From the NCBI GenBank assembly GCA_002261195.1, contig MVBO01000116.1:1-46478 (forward strand): a stretch of 46,478 bases of DNA, written 5' to 3'. Both the position numbers and the translations under genes were made by a program. The notes under the pieces were generated by a model. It made no database searches. It was given only the letters and a program-made list of their open reading frames with translations, and was not told where the DNA came from. The stretch is from Bifiguratus adelaidae (Eukaryota; Mucoromycota; Endogonomycetes; Endogonales). Shown one piece after another: positions 29,686 through 40,642 of the stretch (positions are counted from its first letter, which is position 1; every line of letters starts with the position of its first letter).

Positions 29686-31207
29686 ATGTCGATACTCGAG
29701 AGGATCGTCGACAAAAAGACCTTGTCCATTTCCATCTCTCTCTTCTTCTTTCCACTCCTTGTCGTCATTTGTGTCTTTTCACTGCCACTCATTATCTTTT
29801 GTATCAGTAAGTACAAGATTGCTGTCATGAGAGCAAACCTTCCTCGTTTTTGTATGCTTATACACGTTGCCTCGCCCTAGGCACTCTCTACGTGATTGCT
29901 TGGATCACCTATATACTCTTGGCACAAACAGACAACTCCTTCAACCTACCCTACAAGCCAGCCAGAATCCTGAAAGTCAACTACTGGGTCTTGCTTCGGT
30001 TCTGGAAGTATGCTCACTTTATTCCACTTGCCATCACAGCTCTCTACACCAAATACATTGTGCTCAGTGCTTCTCAATTCGCTAATGCCATCAAGTGAGT
30101 GCATTGAAGATCTTTAGGATTTCAGCATCGTTTTCTCACTCCCTCTCTCCCTAGGCGAGATATCCCCTACGTAGAACATGCTGGTCCATTACAGACACTC
30201 GACCTCTATTTGCCCACCAATACGGACCCGACATCTCCTCATCCCATCATCATCTTTGTGCATGGTGGCACCTGGTCCAATGGCTCAAAAAAAATGTACT
30301 TGACCCTGGCGAACACGCTTCGAGAAATGGGTTACGTTGTGATTGTGCCCGATTATCGAAAGTACCCACAAGTCAAGGTTGAGGACTGCTACAGGGACAT
30401 TAGAAGCGTGGTGGATTGGGTGTGGGAGCATGCCGATCAACGGTCTCTATTCAACGGTATTCATGCTGACAAGACAAAGACTTATCTCATGGTAGGCGCC
30501 TGTGCACGAGCATCAGTGGCTTCAGTCATTTAATGTTCGATTCAGGGGCATTCTGCAGGTGCGCACCTGTCGTCCTATGTGGCTTTCCAAGAAGCCATCC
30601 AAAAATGCCATCCAAACCACAAGAGCAACGGCGCATCCGAATCGTTTGCTCAACCCCGTGTGGAAGGGTTGATTCTGTAAGTCCACACCATCCTTGAATA
30701 TCGCATCTTCGCTCATGGCATCCTAGCATGGCTGGCGTCTACGATATACAAAAACATCATGAATGGGAAGCCAAACGAGGGATCGAAAAGATTTCACCCA
30801 TGGCTCGAGCCATGGGCAAGACCGACCCGCATTTTCTCTCCAACTCACCCACTCATCTCGTGAAGCGATCGGCCAGTTTATTCGCTCATTCGCCCGACCT
30901 GCTTCAGCTGTTTCCCCGGATCTTGTTCATTCATGGAGAACGGGACGAAACGGTACCGGTCGATTCAACGACCGAAGTGTACCATGCACTTGGCAATGCC
31001 ATCCCGCAAGAAAGGAGGGATGAGGTGGACGTGCGGATGCGCTTGTACAAGAAACTGGGACATGATGATTGCGTTACGGCGCTCATGCCCAACTTGTTTC
31101 ATCAATCCAGATTCACCAAATCCCTCATTCGCGATATCCAAGAGTTTGTCGAGTTCAATGACTGGTTAGGGTCCGATGAGGAAGAGGAAACGCGGGCAGC
31201 ACGTTAG
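29686..31207 (+). CDS. Membrane-anchored alpha/beta hydrolase, prenylcysteine methylesterase-like
   Basis: Five exons, four GT-AG introns. MSILERIVDKKTLSISISLF opens hydrophobic segments (LFFFPLLVVICVFSLPLIIF and TLYVIAWITYILLAQ), suggesting ER or plasma-membrane anchoring. The catalytic domain begins GPLQTLDLYLPTN and carries the HGGTW oxyanion motif, VVIVPDYRKYPQ, an Asp-rich helix (CYRDIRSVVDWVWEHA), the nucleophile elbow GHSAGAHLSSY, and MAGVYDIQKHHEWEAKRGIE. The acid is in ERDETVPVDS and the His in KLGHDDCVTAL. This arrangement resembles isoprenylcysteine methylesterases and other carboxylesterases of the BD-FAE group. Substrate is inferred only by similarity. The C-terminus is acidic (GSDEEEETRAAR). 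Confidence 0.85.
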
Positions 31208-31270
31208 GCAGGATTTTGTAGATGTCATATTGTTTTATTTGCAGCCAATATGTATTACAACACCACACTC

Positions 31271-32073
31271 TTAACGAGACGTAGCGGCGGCCTTAGGAGC
31301 ATTGCCCCGAGCTTGTTGCTTGGAAACCCGTTGGTGTTGAACAGGGGCGTTCTGCAAGAATCGTTCAGTCGTGTGTCTGAGCGACATCATTGATCGACCT
31401 ACCTTGGACCTCTCTTGTCTCTTGGCGGCTTCCTTGGCCCGTCGCTCCTTCTCCTTGCGGATAGCCTCTTCACGAGCGGCAGCACGTACTTCCGGCTTTT
31501 GGTTGCGCTTGGCTTTAATGTCATCAAGAGTGACGTTGGCGACGGCACGTTGAACCTTGACGTTTCGGCGTGTGCGCTTCTTGGCAACTTCCTCAGTGAT
31601 ACCCTTCTTGTGCATGCGACGGTATACGACAGTCCAGTTGATCTTGCGAGGGTTCAAACGTTGCAAAAAGTATGATTCGTTCTTGCCATCGAGGAATCGG
31701 AAAGTCTAGCACAAAGCGCATGTAAGTCACTGGTCATCTCACCGTCCCCACGCCGCGATGAGGTGGTGATGCCCGCAAATGGGCCACAATGTCTTGTCCT
31801 TCCTTCATGACGCATCTCCACACACCGCCATCCCTTCATCACAGCCCATTGCATCCAATACTCACTCTGTTGTCCGACCTGACGAAGGTTCTACCCTTGG
31901 CAGGGTAGATTTTGTAACCGGAGAAGGAGCAGATTTCCAACCTAAAGCTCATCAGCATCCTGCAATGACTACACAAACCCATTCCATCCATCCGGGCATG
32001 ATACTATCCATTGTGGATACATGCAATGGCTCTAGATGACATATATAGGCAATGGATGCATCACTTACTTCAT
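31271..32073 (-). CDS. RPL24: 60S ribosomal protein eL24
   Basis: A large-subunit protein. Four coding exons: 32069-32073 (ATGAA only), 31866-31941, 31403-31705 and 31271-31351; introns of 127, 160 and 51 nt, all GT-AG. The 154-residue product reads [20 protein letters not shown], then [40 protein letters not shown] and [20 protein letters not shown], and ends in a basic Ala/Lys-rich tail. These are the zinc-ribbon-derived eL24 core and tail. As in RPS17 the first intron falls within a few bases of the start codon. Only 81 bp separate its ATG from the upstream MOSC gene's stop, and the leader there is pyrimidine-rich on the transcript strand. Confidence 0.95.
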
Positions 32074-32154
32074 GGTCGATGTAACAGATGCAAGAGAGAA
32101 GGGCAACAAGAAGCTAAGCCGCTCAATTATAGTCCATTTAATTCATTATCGCTA

Positions 32155-33313
32155 TTAATTCCTTTGATGGAAGCCTGTCTCGAGCACGCGCACGGTATCG
32201 CCGACACGTAGCGTGCTATTGAGCACACCGGGGCAGCAGTTCATGCCCATATTGCCATAGTATTTACTCTGTGGACCCTTGTCCACTCGTCTGGCCTCTT
32301 GAAGCCACTTTTGAGGTTGACCATCGGCTGCTTTTTCGCCAGTGGCTGGATTTATGGTCGGTACTTGACATCGTTGACAGCGGCAACACACGTAAATGGG
32401 CACTCGTGAGCCAGCCACAAGGCTCTCGAGTTCAATCTTCTTCCACGTTTCCTCTTCGTAAGGCTTTCGACATCCTGTAACGTACACGTTGGCGCGGAAA
32501 TTGAGTTCTCCTACCGGGTTCTGTACATGTGCATTGACGTCCTGCAAGGATTCGGACGAGATGAGCAAGATGGGAAATCCATCAGCGAAGGCAGTCTATA
32601 CATGCGCATTAGGATTGAGACGAGATCTAACCATCAAACCGAGTGATACCTCTGATTTCATCGCCAGCACCGGCGGCGGTACATCGTCCTCCACCAATCG
32701 CGCGTGGTTCGGATCCTTGACGCAGAGCCTTAAGTCAATTCCAAGGGCTTTAGACAACCATTGGCCCGCTTCATCTCCCAGATCAAAGGATGAGAGGTCT
32801 TCTCCCCACATATTGACGGTCAAATGCGGTAAACCGGGTCTACAACCAAAAGGCGTTAGGGGCGGGGTCCAGAGGTGCGCTCGGCAGACTCACGGTGGTG
32901 TAATAGGCACACGCAATTCTGGCATGTCGGGATAATTGAGCACAAGCTCGCCTTTGCCGGATCCTAACTCTTCTTCGTCAATCCGTGTCGTGATGAGAAC
33001 CATCTAGCTATGGGTTAGATTAGACCGTACAGAAGGGGCAACGTACCTTGGGTAGCTCTCTCTGTGACATCTTTTTGCCATCACGAGTGCTAATGACCCA
33101 ATACCTATCGTACAAGAGCCCGTCTATGGACAATGAGTACCATGGACTTTGGAATACATCCCACTTACAAGGACCGAGAGGCCATTCTTTGACAGAAATA
33201 CCACTTGTACCCTTCAAGGGGTAGACATAGAGTGAAGTGACTTTGACGCAAGTCTTGTATTCTCTGATCTTGCTAGACACAACGTCGGCCAACAACAGCA
33301 CGGAAGCAAGCAT
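32155..33313 (-). CDS. MOSC-domain protein (mARC-like molybdenum cofactor enzyme)
   Basis: A MOSC_N plus MOSC domain protein of the mARC (mitochondrial amidoxime reducing component) type. From the ATG at 33313 it reads MLASVLLLADVVSSKIREYK, a hydrophobic N-terminal segment, then VTSLYVYPLKGTSGISVKEW (MOSC_N), DRYWVISTRDGKKMSQRELP, KDPNHARLVED, FADGFPILLISSESLQDVN, FRANVYVTGC, and CCRCQRCQVPTINPATGEKA, where the conserved Cys binds molybdenum in mARC proteins. It ends VGDTVRVLETGFHQRN. Introns are short GT-AG. The start lies just 24 bp after the aspartyl aminopeptidase stop on the same strand. I found no upstream exon that would move the start. Confidence 0.88.
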
Positions 33314-33337
33314 AAGAACAAATGGGCTGAAATTGGC

Positions 33338-35236
33338 TTAATCCACAACGACTTGAGCATCGACTTCAGCAAACTCTCTAAAGAAGGCTTCAAACAAGCG
33401 GATAGCATGGCCAACGTCTTCAACCCCGGCTTGTTCGCGGACAGAGTGCATCGACAATTGAGGGTTACCGACGTCAATGGTCCGCATACCCAATTTAGCC
33501 GAGAGCATCGGTCCAATGGTGCTACCACAGGGTGAGTCGTTGCGCACAACAAATTCTTGGATGGGGATGTCGTGCTTGCGAGCAAGGTGCTTGAGCATAA
33601 AGGCGGTTGGGGCTGTGGTAGCATAGCGTTGGTTGGTGTTGATCTTGATAACGACACCATTGTGCATTTTTGGCTTATGGTTGTCTTCGTGCTTTTCGCT
33701 GTAGTTGGGATGAACTGCGTGAGCCATGTCAGCGGATAAGAGGTAGCTCTTGTGCAAAGCTTCTTCATAGGCGGTCTGAAAATTAGGGCATCCGTCAGCC
33801 AAACGAAAAAGGACGGCGACACATGGAAATGCATACCGTGGATACGTCGTCTCCTCCGATGGACACTCGAGACAAGCGTTGAATGACTGTTTGCAAGAGG
33901 TTGGAATTGGCACCATGCGCAGTTGTGCTGCCCACTTCTTCATTGTCAAACAGAGCAACGATACGGATATTGGGTTCGTTAGCCGCATCCTCCGCCGTGT
34001 TGATCAAGGACTATGAACGTGTCAGCTAATCCTATCGTCAATTCTCACTTACCATCAATGAGCAGTAGGACATTTCGAGGTTGTCGAGGCGAGGTGAAAA
34101 GATAAACTCATTGAAAGCTCCGCCAATGACTGACTTTTGCGTGTCATAGACGCAGAGTTCGAAATCTTCAATCTGGGACGCTATGTTTTTGTGAGCACCG
34201 AAGGCTCGGAATGGGTCTCAAGATATACCTTTCACATTAAGCTCTTCAGCCAACATGCTGATGAATGCAGGGTGATGATTACGTTCGGCGTTGCTCAAGT
34301 TTTCGGGATTGGGCAACTTGTCGAGCGCACTGGTCTGTGTCAATACGATGGCACTCTATCAATCAACGTCTACTTACGCCTTAGTGGCCGTCGCGAAGAT
34401 GGGTGTCATGTGAGTTTCAGTGTTGAATTTAAAACCTTCGTGAACAGCGCGATCCAAATGAATGGCAAGCGTGGGGATGCGCAAGATTGGGCTACAAGCA
34501 AGCTGTCCGTCAGCATCCGTCCATACAATCCACGTCCTCGGCATGCTTACCGATCAATCTTCACCAAGGTGTTGTGGTACTTGTTATCCTTGTTGACAAG
34601 GACACGTCCTGCGACACTCAAATCACGATCAAACCACGAATGCCTATACACAGACAGTCCGTCAATGGTATCGCCCGCTTGCGCAGTCTGTATACGCACC
34701 AGATACCTCCTCCATAGAGCTCTACACCCACCTGCAGGTAACCTTCCCGATCCTTCTTTGAAATAGGCTTGATCTACATGTCCATGAAAACGGGTTGAGT
34801 CGACTCTTTTGCGCCATGTCCACGGGCTTACCTTGGGGCAAGGCGAGTCAGTATGCGCACCAATGATGGAGAAACCATTGCCGCTCTTGAACTTGTTGCC
34901 AACCACAAAAGCAACGATACTGCTCTGGTTGCGCGTAAAAAAGTACTTGCCGCCCTTGTCGAGCTTCCAGCTGTCTCGCTCCTTGATCTCGGTGAATCCA
35001 GCCTTCTCTAGGCGCTTACGTGACTCGTGCACAGCATGAAAGGGAGAGGGAGCCGCATTGACAAAGGCCAAGAACTCCTGGGCAGGTTGAGGTGCCTTTG
35101 GACCAGACTGCGACAAGGTGGTGTAAGTCAATGCTCTCAACAGGAACGATGTTCGATGAAGCCGTAGTGCGATACGCTAACACCATCAGACACCGCATCT
35201 CACCGTCTATCCACTCACCATATCGACGACTTGCAT
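33338..35236 (-). CDS. APE4: Aspartyl aminopeptidase (peptidase M18)
   Basis: A zinc aminopeptidase that removes N-terminal Asp/Glu. M18 marks are present: [30 protein letters not shown] (zinc His), [32 protein letters not shown] (catalytic Glu pair), [12 protein letters not shown] (zinc Asp region), [40 protein letters not shown] and [13 protein letters not shown], ending [10 protein letters not shown]. The first exon is only MQVVDM (35219-35236). Two acceptors, at 35176 and 35107, both keep frame. The longer form adds 23 residues including [16 protein letters not shown], an amphipathic basic stretch. There are at least eight introns. A (GA)n/(CT)n tract lies immediately upstream of the start codon. 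Confidence 0.93.
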
Positions 35237-35242
35237 GAAGAG

Positions 35243-35270
35243 CGAGAGAGAGAGAGAGAGAGAGAGAGAC
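35243..35270. repeat. (GA)n microsatellite in the APE4 / F-box divergent promoter
   Basis: An uninterrupted GA repeat on the plus strand (CT on minus). It ends about seven bases upstream of the APE4 ATG and about 240 bp before the F-box gene. Confidence 0.85.
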
Positions 35271-35512
35271 GGACAGAAGGAAGGCTTTTATCTCACGCTC
35301 GGCATTTGGAATACTTCTACACGCGCCGTCGTTGGTTCATACCACGCTCAGAGCAAGAGACGTGGATAGAGAGAGAACGTGCAAGAGCCGATACCAACAG
35401 CTCCGCTGCATTCTATACGCGCGGCAAGTGAGCAGTTTCCCCGCACACCTACTTCGTTGTCCGAGTCTCGGAGGGTCAAACGACACGCGTGCACTTTGCG
35501 TCCAAAGCAACC

Positions 35513-37535
35513 ATGCCTCTACAAGCACTTCCTGCTGAAGTTCTCGACACCATCCTCAGCTTTTGTTCGGCGACTGACTTGGCTTGCGTTCTGTCAACCA
35601 GCAAAACGCTTCGCGACGTCGCCAGCAAGCCTTTACTATGGCGGCAACACTACAAGACGACCTACACGCGCGGCGAAACAAGAACGTCGCCCGACTGGCG
35701 CATCGTATTTGCTGAACGTAAACGGATAGACAAGGCTGTGATGCAAGCATTGGCAGCGATTGTAGAGCAAGGAGAGCATCGGTACAAGCGGATAGGACAA
35801 GTGGCCGATCGGTACGGCTTGGATGCATTAGATGTCTTGTGGCAACTGGAAAAAGGCGACCCCCACCAGCGCCTTACCGACAAGTTTTACGCCGCTCGCG
35901 TGATTCATCGCATCGTGAAACGCCACATTTTGCTCACCTTTCGCAGATGCGTCTCACATATAGGGAATACGGAGCCATGGCACGATATGGAGCCGTGGCA
36001 AGGCATGACATTGTTGGCCATGTGGATGAATCCGCGCATCACATTTGCTGATATCGACGCTCAATTGAACGCTTTTGCGAATGCTTTTACCGTCAAGGGA
36101 TCAGATCAAGAACGACTGGAAGCCTTGATTCAGCATTTCTGGCAAGAATGGCATTTCAAAGGCAACGATATCGACTATTATGCTGCAGCCAACTCGCTGA
36201 TTCGTCATGTTCTCGACACGCGGTTAGGCATTCCCTTGACGCTCGCCATTGTCTTCTTGAGCATCGCCCAACGATGCGGCATCACCGATCTGGAGATTAT
36301 GGGATATCCCGCTCACATTATGCTTCGCTGGCACACCCCCACGCACCAAGACGTCTACATTGACCTTTTCTCCCGCCACGATCCACCTTTACTCGACTAT
36401 CAAACCTGCTTTGATCTCTTGCGAGAGCACGGTGCTATTATCTCTCGAGGTTTTCAGCCCTTGACAACACGCGATATCCTCTTACGCCTTTTGCAAAATA
36501 CACGCCTGGCTGCGATGAGATCCCAACGACAACTCGGAGGAGACATTGAGGATCGATTCATGTTTCAAGATATGCTCAATGTCCCAAATGGTCGCCCATT
36601 GGCACCCACCGACCCGGCGCATGTGGATTCTACCCCGACCCGCGTCAATAATTTGCTTGCCCTGTACGGTGCCAATCACCTGATGAGCATCATCATCCCC
36701 GATTTGCTCGATCAGACTCTAGTGCCCTTAGGCATCTTTTCCTGGATATGGCCCGAAGACATGGCCTTCATTCATGATTGGCTGGTCGATGCCAATGAAG
36801 CCGAAGCAGACGACGACACCCCTGTACCCGTTCCCAAAGTCCCTCGAGACATGACTCGCCAAATCGTCGAAATCCGAGCCCTGTTAAACAAGCGAGAACA
36901 GGACGATCGGGACGGCAAGGAAAGCGACATTTCCCAGTCGATCAAATTCGCGATCAGGCATCCCGAGGACATGCCGGGTGAGCTCTATGAACCCCGACCC
37001 CGCCCGGTCTACCGTATCGGTACGGTATTTCGACACAAGAAATACGATTACATTGGTGTCATTTACGGATGGGATGTCGTATGCGAAGCCGATATCATGT
37101 GGCAACGGCATATGGTAAGTAGCATGTGCAAAACAGCGTCACACCCTCACATCCCATCACTCCAAGGGTGTCGATACCTTGACCCGCAAAGCCAACCAAC
37201 CCTTTTATAACGTCATTGTGAACGACGACACTTTTAGCAAGCGCTATGTCGCCGAAGAAAACATTCAACCCCTTTACGGTGCCTATCAACACATGCTCCA
37301 GGACGTTGAGTGGTGGCTAGGTCCACCCGATAGCCCGCGCAACCCCGATCCAGCCTATCTCGCCTGGATCACCCCCATTCATCATTCCATTTATACCCCC
37401 AATCACCCCACTTTGCCGCCCTATCCTTTCCCCTTTCAATACCCTGTATGGGGTAGATACTTCTCATGCTATGATCCACACCAAGGCATCTTTCTTCCCT
37501 CTCCACAGTTTCAACAACTCTATCCCAATGACTGA
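35513..37535 (+). CDS. F-box protein with transglutaminase-like and YccV domains (FBXO21-like)
   Basis: Substrate receptor of an SCF ubiquitin ligase by family. An N-terminal F-box begins LPAEVLDTILSFCSATDLA with KTLRDVASKPLLWRQHY. A long middle domain has WMNPRITFADIDAQLNAFA, YYAAANSLIRHVLDTRLGIP, LTLAIVFLSIAQRCG and IMGYPAHIMLRW, the Transglut_core2 (SirB1-like) fold. The C-terminal YccV / hemimethylated-DNA-binding-like domain reads YRIGTVFRHKKYDYIGVIYG, then WDVVCEADIMWQRHM and, after the single intron (donor GTAAGT), FYNVIVNDDTFSKRYVAEEN. This is the same domain order as FBXO21. The ending is Pro/Tyr-rich. About 650 residues. Start chosen at the ATG at 35513. Confidence 0.9.
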
Positions 37536-37570
37536 ACATGAATCATAAAAAATTTAAAGTTCATCGCTCA

Positions 37571-37602
37571 CCACCTCTTCTATCTCTCTCTCTCTTGTTA
37601 CT
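37571..37602 (+). promoter_or_regulatory. CT-rich tract at the PDX1 start
   Basis: A pyrimidine tract with CTATCTCTCTCTCTCTTG ends seven bases before the ATG at 37603. The same kind of tract precedes several other start codons in the window. Confidence 0.5.
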
Positions 37603-38693
37603 ATGGCTTCCTTCACCACACCGACCAATCTCACAAAGGAGAATGCTCCTAACGGAGCTCCCAAGCAAGCGACATTTAACGTCAAGGCTGGTCTCGCTCA
37701 AATGCTCAAGGTAAGTTCTCAAGATCCGGGAGGAATAGGGTCATTGATGGAGGAGTCTATAGGGCGGGGTCATTATGGATGTGATCAATGCCGAGCAAGC
37801 CAGAATTGCTGAAGAGGCTGGTGCTTGTGCTGTCATGGCCTTGGAGCGTGTGCCGGCTGATATCCGCAAGAACGGTATGTGACGTCGGCCGATAAGCTGT
37901 TGTTTTAATTTCTCACGCATCCTAGGTGGAGTGGCTCGCATGTCCGACCCAAAGATGATCAAGGAAATCCAGGATGCCGTGACGATCCCGGTGATGGCCA
38001 AGGTCAGAATCGGACACTTTGTCGAAGCGCAAATCCTTGAAGCAATCGGGATAGATTATATTGATGAATCAGAGGTCCTTACACCGGCGGATGAATCGAA
38101 TCACATTCACAAGCACGATTATAAGGTGCCTTTTGTCTGTGGAAGCAAGAACTTGGGCGAGGCTTTGCGTCGTATTTCGGAGGGTGCGGCCATGATCCGT
38201 ACCAAGGGTGAAGCTGGTACGGGTAACGTGGTGGAGGCGGTGCGTCATATCCGTACCGTCACTTCCGAGATCCGACGCGCTTCCGTCATGAGCGATGAAG
38301 AATTGTATGCCTATGCCAAGGACATTCAAGCGCCCTATGAGTTGCTCAAGGAGACTGCTCGTCTCGGTCGTCTTCCTGTCGTCAATTTTGCGGCTGGTGG
38401 CGTGGCCACGCCCGCTGATGCTGCCTTGATGATGCAATTGGGTTGCGATGGTGTCTTTGTTGGATCTGGTATCTTTAAGAGCGGTGATCCCGCCAAGCGT
38501 GCCCGTGCGATCGGTAAGTGATGCTAACATGACGCTTTGGCCTTGTACTCATGATCTTGCAGTCCAAGCCGTGACGCACTACAAGGATCCCAAGGTTTTG
38601 GCCGAAATTTCCGAAGATCTTGGTGAAGCCATGGTCGGTATCAACATTTCCGACTTGGCTGAGGATCAAAAGTTGGCCAAGCGAGGATGGTAA
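37603..38693 (+). CDS. SNZ1: Pyridoxal 5'-phosphate synthase subunit PDX1/SNZ
   Basis: Synthase subunit of the DXP-independent vitamin B6 pathway. It makes PLP from ribose-5-P, glyceraldehyde-3-P and ammonia supplied by PDX2/SNO. Exons join [20 protein letters not shown] to [47 protein letters not shown] and [20 protein letters not shown]. Then come [16 protein letters not shown] (catalytic Lys), [50 protein letters not shown] (second Lys), [19 protein letters not shown] and [16 protein letters not shown]. Three short GT-AG introns. It ends [12 protein letters not shown]. Length is about 300 residues, normal. The convergent neighbour is the Chs4-like gene, 153 bp downstream. Confidence 0.97.
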
Positions 38694-38845
38694 ACATAGA
38701 GTACCAAAGGCAGCCTACTTCGTGTCTATAACTGTTTTGCTCTTGTCATGATGCGTGCATTCATCCAATGCAAGAAAAGGAATTAAAAAGGTCATGGGTC
38801 TTTCACTTCATGCGTCCCTTGCGTGCTTGTGGGTGGACAACTTAT

Positions 38846-40642
38846 CTACATGACTTTACAATCTGAATCTTCCTTGATACCTCCACCCCCTGTGCGCGTA
38901 TGCTTTTGTCGCGCAGACACAGCTCTAGACCCCATCTTTTTCAATTCGGTTAACCGTTGCATAGCCCGTTTGTTTCCAGAGGCCGCAGCACGCATGTACC
39001 ACCGTCGTGCTTCCTCCAGGCTCTGGACTGTACCGATGCCCACTTCGCTGTAGTAGCCTACAGCATATTCGGCCTTGGCCAGTCCTTTATCGGCCGCCTT
39101 ACGGGCCCATAAATATGCTTCGGTGTCGGATTGCTTCAAGACACCTTCGGAGCCGGTGAGGTACCATCCGGATAGAGCCAATTCGGACTCGGCGTCGCCT
39201 TGTTCGGCGGCTCGCGTGTACCAGGCAATGGAACGTCTAGGGTCTACGGGACAGGTCAATAGACCGTATTCATAAGAACAGCCAAGTTTGAATTGGGAGG
39301 GAGCGTAACCGAGTTGAGCGGCTTGTGTGAACAATTCACGTGCATACTTTTCGTCGGGAATGATGGAAGGAATACCGGCCTTTTCATAGGCAAGACCGAG
39401 CTCGTGCAAGGCATGAGGGTTCTCAGCATCAGCCACAGCAGCCGCACGTTTGAGCCAGGTGATGCCTTCTCGAGGATTCTTGTTTTGGCCCAAGAGGCCA
39501 TTCAAGAGAATCAGACCGAGCTTGAACATGGCAGCGGTATCACCGAGCGCGGCAGCCTTGCGATAGAATTGCACTGCGCGTGCATGATCGCGCTTGGTGC
39601 CAGCTCCGACTTCATAACATACCGCAGTACGATAGGTGGCCATGGGATGATTTTGCTTAGAGGCCTGTACATAAAGATTGAAAGCCTTGTCATGGTCGAC
39701 GGCCAAACCAATGCGACCGGAACCAAAGCAGTTGGCCAAGTAAAATTGGGCTTCCGGATAGGCCGGTTTACCCAAACCCATGCCTTGCGTAGCGAGCTTT
39801 TTGATAATCTTTTGCGCTTCCAACATCATGCCCTCCTTGATCTTGCGTGCCCGCTTCTGATCAGGATCATCGTTGCCCACCTTAGTGATCGCATCAATCA
39901 GAAATTTGGCAAAGGTTAATTGTACGGCAGGATCATTGCTCTGACGGGCCTGTTCTCTAAATTTAGCAATGTTGTCGGGTGTCGGTGGTGGAAACGCGGG
40001 CTGAGGTTGCTTCACGCTCGACGATCCGCCGCTCGTATAGCTGTCGGCATCGGGTCCGTAGGTCTCCGGTTGTCCATACCATTCCTGCTGCGACGATCCT
40101 TCAGTGGGAGGATACATGCCTGGATGACCAGCATAGGGAGGATAAGCGCCTTGCATATATGTTCCGTCTGCTGCCGGATATTGGCCTTGCGCATACGCAC
40201 CGTAATACTGTTGATGATAATAGGGATCATCGTAGTACTCCTGCGGATAGTAGGCTGTGTTGGGATCGTAATAGTCTGCATACTGGAACTGAGGAGAAGC
40301 TGAATAATGCTGCGGTACCTCTTGCGAGGACGAAGCACCAGAGTGTCGGGTGTTTTCGGCAACTTGAGGTTGTTGTTGAGGCGAGGCGGTATTCGAGCTA
40401 GGCCCACTTGGAGCTCGAACGGGAGGTAAATATGAAGCATTAGGCTGCAGGGCATGATTGGAGGTAGGATTCACCTTGGGTGATCCCGCCCCTTGCAAGA
40501 CTGCATGCGCCGGTATGGGTGTCGTGCGCGATGTGTTTCGAGGAGGTGGGACGATATACGGTGCCTTTGGACTACTCACGGTGAGCTTGTCCATGTGTTC
40601 TACCATGCCATCCGCCATGTTGGGCGATGAATGGGACATCAT
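38846..40642 (-). CDS. Sel1-repeat protein, Chs4/Skt5-type chitin synthase activator
   Basis: A single-exon 598-residue protein. The N-terminal 200 residues are disordered: Pro/Ser then Tyr/Gln-rich (YYPQEYYDDPYYHQQYYGAY). From about residue 240 come Sel1 repeats: FAKFLIDAITKVG, AQFYLANCFGSGRIGLAVDH, ATYRTAVCYEVGAGTKRDHA, AMFKLGLILLNGLLGQNKNP, ALHELGLAYEKAGIPSIIPD, SQFKLGCSYEYGLLTCPVDP, AESELALSGWYLTGSEGVL and AEYAVGYYSEVGIGT. The extreme C-terminus is CKVM, a CaaX prenylation box, matching the known prenylation of Chs4/Skt5. In yeast, Skt5 activates chitin synthase III at the bud neck; I infer the same role here. A chitin-related link with NagA is possible but indirect. The start at 40642 is one of two adjacent ATGs. 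Confidence 0.88.
   Translation of the reverse strand: MMSHSSPNMADGMVEHMDKLTVSSPKAPYIVPPPRNTSRTTPIPAHAVLQGAGSPKVNPTSNHALQPNASYLPPVRAPSGPSSNTASPQQQPQVAENTRHSGASSSQEVPQHYSASPQFQYADYYDPNTAYYPQEYYDDPYYHQQYYGAYAQGQYPAADGTYMQGAYPPYAGHPGMYPPTEGSSQQEWYGQPETYGPDADSYTSGGSSSVKQPQPAFPPPTPDNIAKFREQARQSNDPAVQLTFAKFLIDAITKVGNDDPDQKRARKIKEGMMLEAQKIIKKLATQGMGLGKPAYPEAQFYLANCFGSGRIGLAVDHDKAFNLYVQASKQNHPMATYRTAVCYEVGAGTKRDHARAVQFYRKAAALGDTAAMFKLGLILLNGLLGQNKNPREGITWLKRAAAVADAENPHALHELGLAYEKAGIPSIIPDEKYARELFTQAAQLGYAPSQFKLGCSYEYGLLTCPVDPRRSIAWYTRAAEQGDAESELALSGWYLTGSEGVLKQSDTEAYLWARKAADKGLAKAEYAVGYYSEVGIGTVQSLEEARRWYMRAAASGNKRAMQRLTELKKMGSRAVSARQKHTRTGGGGIKEDSDCKVM

Noticed and set aside
30526-30729. Short minus-strand frames inside the membrane hydrolase gene
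   Set aside because: Antisense to the exon with the GHSAGAH motif, which is intact on the plus strand.
31706-31865. Possible box C/D snoRNA in the second RPL24 intron (GTGATGA on the transcript strand)
   Set aside because: A perfect C box is present but no CTGA D box follows and the terminal stem is imperfect.
39293-39919. 208-codon plus-strand frame
   Set aside because: Shadow of the Sel1-repeat gene on the opposite strand.
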